DNA from: a bacterium
GTDB taxonomy: Bacteria > UBA9089 > UBA9088 > JAGUXG01
Assembly (NCBI GenBank): GCA_020061965.1
Contig: JAGUXG010000090.1
Span: 1-10,651, forward strand
Direction: 5' to 3'
Length of the DNA stretch: 10,651 bases
Shown here: positions 6,631 through 10,651 of the stretch, in pieces
Layout: every line of letters begins with the position of its first letter
How positions within the stretch are numbered: position 1 is the first letter of the stretch
The notes under the pieces: generated by a model
What the model was told of the DNA's origin: nothing
What the model saw: only the letters and a program-made list of their open reading frames with translations
The model's database searches: none
Program-made: the position numbers and the translations under genes

Positions 6631-7626
6631 TTATTCAAAGACTCCAGGTATCGCTGCACCACAATCAGGACAGGTGTTCTTCTTTAGTCTATTCTTTGCC
6701 ACGAAGAAACCCATCCTTTCAATAAGTAGAGCCTTACAATTCCAGCAGTATGTATTCTCTCTCAGGTCCTGCGGGATATTCCCTGGGTAGATGTATCTTA
6801 GACCAATCTCTTTTCCAATTTCAACAGCCTTGTTTATCGTAGATATTGGAGTTTGTGGCAGATCAGACATCTTGTAGTTTGGATAAAATCTTGAGATATG
6901 CCAAGTAATATCTCCAGCATCTTTCAGAAATCTGGCAAGTTCATAAAGGTTCTCGGAAGAGTCGTTATAGCCTGGAATAAGCAGTGTCGTCACCTCAACC
7001 CATATTCCAAGTTCCTTCATCTTTCTGATAGACTTAAGGACAACATCAAGCCTTCCTCCACAAATCTTTCTGTAAAACTCGTCGTCCATAGACTTCAGAT
7101 CGCAATTTACAGCATCTAAGCATGGAGCAATCATCTCTATTGCCTCGTTGCTCATAAATCCATTGGTCACAAAGATATTATAGACTCCTTTTTCTTTGGC
7201 CAGCTTTGCTATCTTATAAGCATACTCAAAGAATATGGTTGGCTCTGTGTAGGTGTAAGATATGCTTTTACATTTATGCTTGATTGCCTCTTCTACAATA
7301 TCTTCCGCAGATATATCATCTCCAAATATCTCTGTCTCTTGAGATATTGTCCAGTTCTGGCAAAACTTACAGGAGAAGTTGCATCCTACAGTAGCTATAG
7401 ACAAAGATGTTGTGCCAGGGAAGAAGTGAAATAAAGGTTTCTTCTCAATAGGGTCAATATGAAGAGAGCAAACCTTCTCATAGACAAGGCTATAGAGAAT
7501 ACCATCTCTATTCTCTCTTACCCCACATATTCCTCTCTTTTCTGGCTGTATCTTGCAGGTGTGGCCACAAAGGCGACACTCTACCTTCTTATCTTCCAAC
7601 TTTTCATAAAGAAGGGCTTCTTGCAT
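6631..7626 (-). CDS. amrS: AmmeMemoRadiSam-type radical SAM protein (AmrS)
   Basis: A 331-residue radical SAM enzyme resembling the PflA-like member of the AmmeMemoRadiSam group, whose reaction is not established. The [4Fe-4S] motif CNFSCKFC places Cys at 82, 86 and 89. An N-terminal Cys group (17, 20, 24, 34) lies in CRLCGHTCKI and RGICGVREN, and a C-terminal CxxC pair of motifs (294/297 and 319/322) suggests an extra metal site. YTYTEPTIFFEY (124-135), VTNGFMS and IPGYND are typical of this group. Partner genes (AMMECR1 and Memo) are not in the window. It is the first gene of the amrS-fliN-alr unit, and its promoter predicts a leaderless mRNA. A pyruvate-formate-lyase activase is less likely because of length and the flanking Cys motifs. 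Confidence 0.92.
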   Translation of the reverse strand: MQEALLYEKLEDKKVECRLCGHTCKIQPEKRGICGVRENRDGILYSLVYEKVCSLHIDPIEKKPLFHFFPGTTSLSIATVGCNFSCKFCQNWTISQETEIFGDDISAEDIVEEAIKHKCKSISYTYTEPTIFFEYAYKIAKLAKEKGVYNIFVTNGFMSNEAIEMIAPCLDAVNCDLKSMDDEFYRKICGGRLDVVLKSIRKMKELGIWVEVTTLLIPGYNDSSENLYELARFLKDAGDITWHISRFYPNYKMSDLPQTPISTINKAVEIGKEIGLRYIYPGNIPQDLRENTYCWNCKALLIERMGFFVAKNRLKKNTCPDCGAAIPGVFE

Positions 7627-7632
7627 AGCTCA

Positions 7633-7661
7633 ATTTTACCTAAGAAGCTCCTCTTTGTCAA
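7633..7661 (-). promoter_or_regulatory. promoter for amrS-fliN-alr
   Basis: On the minus strand, a perfect TTGACA (7661-7656), a 17-nt spacer and TAAAAT (7638-7633, 5 of 6 to TATAAT) form a strong sigma-70-type promoter. The -10 ends only 6 nt before the amrS ATG at 7626, so transcription should begin at or next to the A of the start codon. Confidence 0.75.
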
Positions 7662-7690
7662 ATTATAGTCTATTCATTCTTTTTGAATCC

Positions 7691-7719
7691 TTGACATATC
7701 AATTTATCTCCCATACTAT
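7691..7719 (+). promoter_or_regulatory. promoter for the tonB-like gene
   Basis: A perfect TTGACA at 7691-7696 is followed after 17 nt by TACTAT at 7714-7719 (4 of 6 to TATAAT). Transcription would start near 7726, giving a leader of about 27 nt. The -35 overlaps a near-palindrome, TTGACATATCAA, which could be an operator. This promoter is divergent from that of amrS. Confidence 0.65.
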
Positions 7720-7752
7720 ATATTGACACTTTGAAAGAAAGAGTTAGAGGTT

Positions 7753-8463
7753 ATGAAAAGATATTATGATCATCTTCTTGGACTATCCCTTTTAATCTCA
7801 TTAACATTGCACTTGGCCTTATTCCTTATATTCAGTAGAGGAGGTGAACTCAAGAAAGCTACCCCTCCAATTCCTATAACCCTTGTATATTCAAAGACAA
7901 CGAGAACAAAACCCCTGCCTTTGCCTATTCCAAGGCCAATCCAGTCAAAGAAAGAGATTCAATCTCCTACGCCCCTGCCATTGGTAAAGCCTTTAGAGGC
8001 AGAAGAGACTACTGTGCCAGAGGAAGCTCCTATTGAAGTGCCAAAAGTAGAAAGACTTGAGATCTCTGCCCCTCCTGCTGTGATAAAAGAACCAATCTTA
8101 GGAAAAGAAGGAATAGGAGGAATTGGAGGAGATGGAACAGAAACAGGGTACTTTGAACCAGAAGAAACCCATGTCTTTGAAGCAAAAGACCTTGATGAAC
8201 CACTCAAGGTGATAAAATCTATATCGGTTGAATATCCATCATTGGCCTCAAAAGATCATCCCACTGGTCTTATTCTTCTGAAGATTCTGGTCGATCAAGA
8301 AGGTGAACCTGCCAATATTGAGGTCATAAGGGATGAGCTAAAGGCATATCCTTCTTTCTCTAAAAATACAAAAAAGGCTGTGAGCCAATGGCGATTTTCA
8401 AAACCCACGATGAATAAATCTCCTGTCTGCGTCTGGTATATCCTTCCAATAAGGTTTAAGTGA
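7753..8463 (+). CDS. TonB family energy transducer
   Basis: TonB proteins carry energy from inner-membrane ExbB/ExbD to outer-membrane receptors. The 236-residue protein has a short basic start, one membrane segment (about 9-28), a Pro-rich periplasmic linker (about 38-115), a small Gly-rich stretch (GIGGIGGDG, 119-127) and a C-terminal TonB-like domain (about 150-236) with YPSLA, GLILLKILVDQEGEPANIEVI and AVSQWRFSKP. Ser16 and His20 in the membrane helix fall at the same spacing, and the same numbers, as the Ser and His important in E. coli TonB. AGAGG lies very close (2 nt) to the ATG. No exbB, exbD or receptor gene is in the window, so its partners are unknown and I give no specific symbol. 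Confidence 0.87.
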   Translation: MKRYYDHLLGLSLLISLTLHLALFLIFSRGGELKKATPPIPITLVYSKTTRTKPLPLPIPRPIQSKKEIQSPTPLPLVKPLEAEETTVPEEAPIEVPKVERLEISAPPAVIKEPILGKEGIGGIGGDGTETGYFEPEETHVFEAKDLDEPLKVIKSISVEYPSLASKDHPTGLILLKILVDQEGEPANIEVIRDELKAYPSFSKNTKKAVSQWRFSKPTMNKSPVCVWYILPIRFK

Positions 8464-8472
8464 TGCTATAAA

Positions 8473-8628
8473 ATACTCAAGGACACAGGCCTATCGAAGA
8501 TTTTTGTTGTAGGTTGTAAGTTGTAGGTTGTAGATTGAAGAAGTAGAACAGATCAGATCCAAACCTACAGCTTACAACATCCTAACCTACAACCTCACCT
8601 TCTTTGTAGACCTGATTTACTTGGATAT
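8473..8628 (+). repeat. palindromic repeat element, family 1, copy 2 (MITE-like)
   Basis: This 156-bp copy aligns over its length with 4294-4431 and has the same orientation. Its ends, ATACTCAAG and CTTGGATAT, are imperfect inverted repeats (one mismatch and one G-T pair). The left arm holds four GTTGTAG-type heptamers against two in copy 1, so the unit number varies. The right arm carries the inverse words (AACCTACAG, AACCTACAAC). It fills nearly all the space between the tonB-like stop (8463) and the tatD start (8639). Confidence 0.8.
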
Positions 8629-8631
8629 AAT
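8603..8631 (+). promoter_or_regulatory. promoter for tatD at the right end of repeat copy 2
   Basis: TTTGTA at 8603-8608, a 17-nt spacer and a perfect TATAAT at 8626-8631. The -10 ends 7 nt before the tatD ATG at 8639, which predicts a leaderless mRNA. Both boxes are wholly or mostly inside the repeat element; the last bases of TATAAT lie at its edge. Confidence 0.6.
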
Positions 8632-8638
8632 TACACAG

Positions 8639-9385
8639 ATGTTAATAGATGTTCATTGTCATTTACAGGATGAAGCCTTCAAGGAGGATTTGGAGAAAGT
8701 GATTCAAAAGGCAAAGGATGCTGGAGTTAGAGCTGTCATAACCTCTACCCAGAATTTTTCCGAAATCCCCGAAGCCTTAAGGATTACAACAAGATACCCG
8801 AATTATGTCTATCTTGCTGTTGGATGCAGCCCTACCTTATTTGACAGACGTGAAGTAGAAGAGATCAAAGAGTTTATAAGAGAGAATAAGGATAGGATAG
8901 CAGGGATTGGAGAGGTTGGGTTAGACTACTATTGGGAAAAGAACAGAAGAGAGCTTCAGGTAGAACTATTCAAAGAATGGATTGCTCTGGCAAACCAGCT
9001 CAATCTTCCTCTCATCGTTCATTCAAGGAGTGCAGGAAAGTATGCAATCGAGCTTTTACTTTCAAACCCGCCAGGAAAGGTCGTAATGCATGCCTTTGAT
9101 GGAAAAACAGGCTGGGCAAAGATAGGAGAAGAGGCAGGATTTAAGTTTTCCATCCCAACATCCATAGCTCTATCAAGACAGAAAGAGAAATTAGTTGAGC
9201 ACCTTAAGATAGGCTCTATAATGCTTGAGACTGATTCTCCTTGTCTTGGTGTATTACAAGGAGAAAGGAATGAACCAGGGAACTTAAAGTATGTATTAGA
9301 GAATGTTTCCCAGATAAAGAAACTTCCTATTCAGGAAGCAGAGAAGATTATAACCAAAACAACCCTTGATTTTTTTTCGCTCTGA
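8639..9385 (+). CDS. tatD: TatD family metal-dependent hydrolase (DNase)
   Basis: TatD proteins are TIM-barrel hydrolases with two metal ions and 3'-5' exonuclease activity in characterised members. The 248-residue protein has the full ligand set: H6 and H8 (DVHCHL), E92 (GEVGLDYYW), H128 (VHSR), H151 (MHAFDG) and D199 (ETDSP). The usual GIHPH motif is replaced by VGCSPTLF (61-68), and ETDSPCLGVLQGERNEP resembles archaeal-type members. I start it at the ATG at 8639, which gives the classic MLIDxHxHL opening; a TTG at 8621 lies in the repeat element and is rejected. There is no Shine-Dalgarno. Its stop is 1 bp from the end of the convergent ptsN-like gene. Confidence 0.93.
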   Translation: MLIDVHCHLQDEAFKEDLEKVIQKAKDAGVRAVITSTQNFSEIPEALRITTRYPNYVYLAVGCSPTLFDRREVEEIKEFIRENKDRIAGIGEVGLDYYWEKNRRELQVELFKEWIALANQLNLPLIVHSRSAGKYAIELLLSNPPGKVVMHAFDGKTGWAKIGEEAGFKFSIPTSIALSRQKEKLVEHLKIGSIMLETDSPCLGVLQGERNEPGNLKYVLENVSQIKKLPIQEAEKIITKTTLDFFSL

Positions 9386-9386
9386 A

Positions 9387-9860
9387 TTATGGCAGTGGCA
9401 AGTGCTTCTCTTCCTCTTGAGAGATAAACTCCAACATCTCTTCTGGAGTCTTTAAGAGATTGAGCTTTTCGCGAATGTAATTGTGCTTTAGAAGGCGGGA
9501 TATTCTGGCGAGTATCTTTATTTGAAAGTTGGAAGCCTCAGCAGGCACAACCAATAAAAAGATCAAATAGACTGGTTCTCCATCAAGGCTATTGAACTCT
9601 ACGCCTCCCTCACACTGGCAGATAGCAATCATAGCCTTGCTCACGCTCTTTGCCTTTGCATGAGGAATAGCAACGCCTTGGCCAAGCCCTGTGCTCATCA
9701 CCTCTTCCCGAGCAAGAACACTCTCTATAACCTCTTCTTTATCAAAATCATACTTGGTAGCTAAAGCACAGACCATCTCTTTGATTATATCTTGTTTCTT
9801 CTTTTTCCCTTTAACCCATTTAATTATTCCACTTTCTCTTATTACTTCTGCAACTCTCAT
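9387..9860 (-). CDS. PTS EIIA protein, fructose/nitrogen type (PtsN-like)
   Basis: A 157-residue cytoplasmic EIIA domain protein of the phosphotransferase system. The phosphorylated histidine is expected at H67 in the signature STGLGQGVAIPHAKA (56-70). Other family wording is VLAREEVMSTG, VYLIFLLVVPAEA and the C-terminal helix (LARISRLLKHNYIREKL). It is a stand-alone EIIA with no membrane EIIB or EIIC, EI or HPr gene nearby, so a regulatory role like PtsN is more likely than sugar uptake; this is inference. AGAAGGAG lies 4 nt before the ATG, and the start overlaps the atpC stop as ATGA, so the two are co-translated. The short basic run KGKKKKQ near residues 17-23 is unusual. Confidence 0.9.
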   Translation of the reverse strand: MRVAEVIRESGIIKWVKGKKKKQDIIKEMVCALATKYDFDKEEVIESVLAREEVMSTGLGQGVAIPHAKAKSVSKAMIAICQCEGGVEFNSLDGEPVYLIFLLVVPAEASNFQIKILARISRLLKHNYIREKLNLLKTPEEMLEFISQEEEKHLPLP

Positions 9861-10087
9861 TTTACTCCTTCTGTAATAATAATTATCCTATTGTCTGAGA
9901 CCTTAAGAAAACCCTTTTTTATCTCAAACTCTTTCTCGTCAATCCTCACCCTCCCTTCCAAAAGACTTGATAATAAGGGTGTGTGATTGTTCAATATCCC
10001 CATTCCTCCCATTGCTCCTATTGCACTTACTGAATCTGCCTCTCCTGAAAAGAGAACTGCCTCTGGTGTAGCTATCTCAACCTGCAT
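9857..10087 (-). CDS. atpC: ATP synthase epsilon subunit, N-terminal domain only
   Basis: AtpC sits in the central stalk of F1. This 76-residue protein matches only the N-terminal beta-sandwich: VEIATPEAVLFSGEADSVSA (3-22), GGMGILNNHTPLLSSL (27-42) and RVRIDEKEFEIKKGFLKV (47-64). The C-terminal two-helix domain, which inhibits ATP hydrolysis in many bacteria, is missing; the usual length is about 130 residues. The ATG at 10087 is preferred: a longer frame opens at 10129, but the promoter -35 and -10 fall inside that extension. It is not preceded by atpD, at least over the following 560 bp, and instead overlaps the ptsN-like gene by ATGA. There is no Shine-Dalgarno. Confidence 0.87.
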   Translation of the reverse strand: MQVEIATPEAVLFSGEADSVSAIGAMGGMGILNNHTPLLSSLLEGRVRIDEKEFEIKKGFLKVSDNRIIIITEGVK

Positions 10088-10099
10088 TGTTATCTGGTA

Positions 10100-10129
10100 A
10101 TTATATCTTTTCCAAATTGAATTTATCAA
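10100..10129 (-). promoter_or_regulatory. promoter for atpC-ptsN
   Basis: On the minus strand TTGATA (10129-10124, 5 of 6), an 18-nt spacer and a perfect TATAAT (10105-10100) form a good sigma-70-type promoter. Transcription should start near 10093, leaving a leader of about 6 nt before the ATG at 10087. Confidence 0.7.
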
Positions 10130-10209
10130 CTAATAATTTCCGAAATGTAACAATAAAATTCTTGCGGGTGTTGACTGCGTTTGCACATGGTAAGTCAGCC
10201 CTCTTGTAT

Positions 10210-10335
10210 TCAGGGTGGTGATAAAACTCTTCTAAAATAGGTGGGGGGTAGATTTAGAATGCCAGGATCAATTTTATTGGTAGTTCTTACCAAGATTTCA
10301 TAAGGACTCATTCTATTTTTCTTTCTTCCTAACGA
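10210..10335 (-). pseudogene. possible C-terminal remnant of an IS transposase
   Basis: The minus strand is open from 10335 down to a stop at 10212-10210, encoding about 41 residues; an ATG at 10311 would give 33. The wording RMSPYEILVRTTNKIDPGI followed by LNLPPTYF resembles the extreme C-terminus of integrase-core (rve) transposases of the IS481/IS3 type, where a (T/S)PYEIL motif is followed by a PP motif. The catalytic DDE part is absent and the frame is closed upstream by TGA at 10338-10336, so this can only be a relic. The assignment is from memory of the motif and remains tentative. Confidence 0.35.
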
Positions 10336-10382
10336 TCAAGCTTAAGTTGCGGCGACTCGCCCAACTCAAACGCCGGGTTAGG
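10328..10382. repeat. GC-rich hairpin resembling an integron attC site
   Basis: CCTAAC at 10328-10333 pairs with GTTAGG at 10377-10382. Inside, AGTTG (10345-10349) pairs with CAACT (10362-10366), and GGCG (10351-10354) with CGCC (10358-10361), around an ACT loop, with C10350 unpaired. Outer boxes matching the YYAAC/GTTRRR pattern, an inner stem and an extra unpaired base in a folded strand are the layout of attC sites, and 55 bp is near the lower size limit. The outer left box lacks the usual purine, and there is no cassette gene or integrase here, so a plain hairpin is equally possible. Confidence 0.35.
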
Positions 10383-10422
10383 CTTTTATAATATAGTATC
10401 CATGCTAAATCTTTAGATTATA

Positions 10423-10573
10423 GTATTGTGCATAAAGTAAGCAAAAATAACAAGATGCAAGAAACAATGACCAAATTTCAATAACCAAACAAAAAGGTTA
10501 GAGAATATGATTATGTTTGGTGATTGGTTATTGGATATTGAGAATTTGTCCAAAGATGAAGCTAAACACATGT
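10423..10573. repeat. palindromic repeat element, family 2, degraded inverted copy
   Basis: This stretch matches the reverse complement of 4852-5040. Shared words include the CAAGAAACAAT block, TTTCAATAACCAAACAAAAA at 10476-10495, TTGGTGATTGG followed by TTATTGGATATTGAGA, and the end GCTAAACACAT at 10561-10571. Relative to copy 1 it carries about 16 extra bases near 10501-10516 and has lost about 30 bases before its right end. Its left terminal repeat is degraded (GTATTGTG at 10423-10430). It looks older than copy 1. Confidence 0.7.
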
Positions 10574-10651
10574 GTGCCAAGAAGCTCTTTGAATTCTAAT
10601 TGGCTTAAAAGGTGTCAATCATCGTAAATGTCTGTCAGCGATGTAGTCTGG

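Larger units (their letters stand above)
10130..10651. other. gene-free region of repeat and mobile-element debris
   Basis: About 520 bp beyond atpC without an intact gene. It holds a probable transposase remnant (10210-10335), an attC-like hairpin (10328-10382) and a degraded family 2 repeat (10423-10573). I recognise nothing in 10574-10651 or in 10130-10209. Confidence 0.7.

Noticed and set aside
8621..8638. TTG at 8621 as the tatD start, adding six residues
   Set aside because: It lies within the end of the repeat element and over the -10 box; the ATG at 8639 gives the conserved MLIDxHxHL opening of the family.
10088..10129. ATG at 10129 as the atpC start
   Set aside because: The extra 14 residues do not resemble epsilon subunits and overlap the TTGATA and TATAAT promoter boxes.
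10364..10392. Plus-strand promoter with TATAAT at 10387-10392
   Set aside because: No -35 at any reasonable spacing and no gene downstream; AT-rich DNA gives such hexamers by chance.
1..10651. Defence, toxin-antitoxin or biosynthetic system
   Set aside because: All intact genes are accounted for as flagellar or housekeeping-type families, and nothing suggests an undescribed protein system; the novelty lies in the repeats and start signals.

Overview
The window is AT-rich DNA from a flagellated, double-membraned (diderm) bacterium. It encodes both outer rings of a Gram-negative type flagellum (FlgH L-ring, FlgI P-ring), a TonB-type energy transducer and an alanine racemase. The archaeal-looking wording of TatD, the AmmeMemoRadiSam-type radical SAM enzyme and the many small hairpin repeats between genes suggest an uncultured or deep-branching lineage, but the phylum cannot be fixed from this sequence.

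Layout. (1) 149-4774, plus strand: a flagellar rod and ring operon, flgF-flgG-flgA-flgH-flgI-flgJ. It opens with a sigma-28 (FliA)-like promoter that overlaps the short leader. flgG, flgA, flgH and flgI each have a clear Shine-Dalgarno sequence. flgJ is separated from flgI by a palindromic repeat element and has none. (2) 4775-5141: a gene-free spacer holding a second kind of palindromic element with perfect 12-bp terminal inverted repeats. (3) 7626-5142, minus strand: amrS-fliN-alr, tightly packed, with fliN and alr overlapping; this puts a flagellar switch gene in a housekeeping operon. (4) 7753-9385, plus strand: tonB-like, then another copy of the first element, then tatD. (5) 10087-9387, minus strand: a short, isolated atpC and a PTS IIA (ptsN-like) gene overlapping by ATGA, ending 1 bp from tatD. 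(6) 10130-10651: no intact gene, but a probable transposase remnant, an attC-like hairpin and a degraded, inverted copy of the second element.

How the parts work together. FlgF and FlgG build the rod, FlgA chaperones FlgI into the P-ring, FlgH forms the L-ring, and FlgJ guides rod assembly. FliN, on the opposite strand, belongs to the switch and export C-ring. The other genes are housekeeping or of unknown role: cell-wall D-alanine, a radical SAM protein, envelope energy transduction, nucleic-acid processing, PTS signalling and an ATP synthase subunit.

The most interesting signals are regulatory. Several transcript-leading genes (flgF, amrS, tatD, atpC) have a promoter -10 box only about 6-12 nt before the start codon and no Shine-Dalgarno, which predicts leaderless or near-leaderless mRNAs, while genes inside operons mostly carry good Shine-Dalgarno sites. 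The first repeat family also ends in a TTTGTA-N17-TATAAW promoter aimed at the next gene in both copies, so it looks like a mobile promoter. I found no defence system, CRISPR array, tRNA or rRNA.
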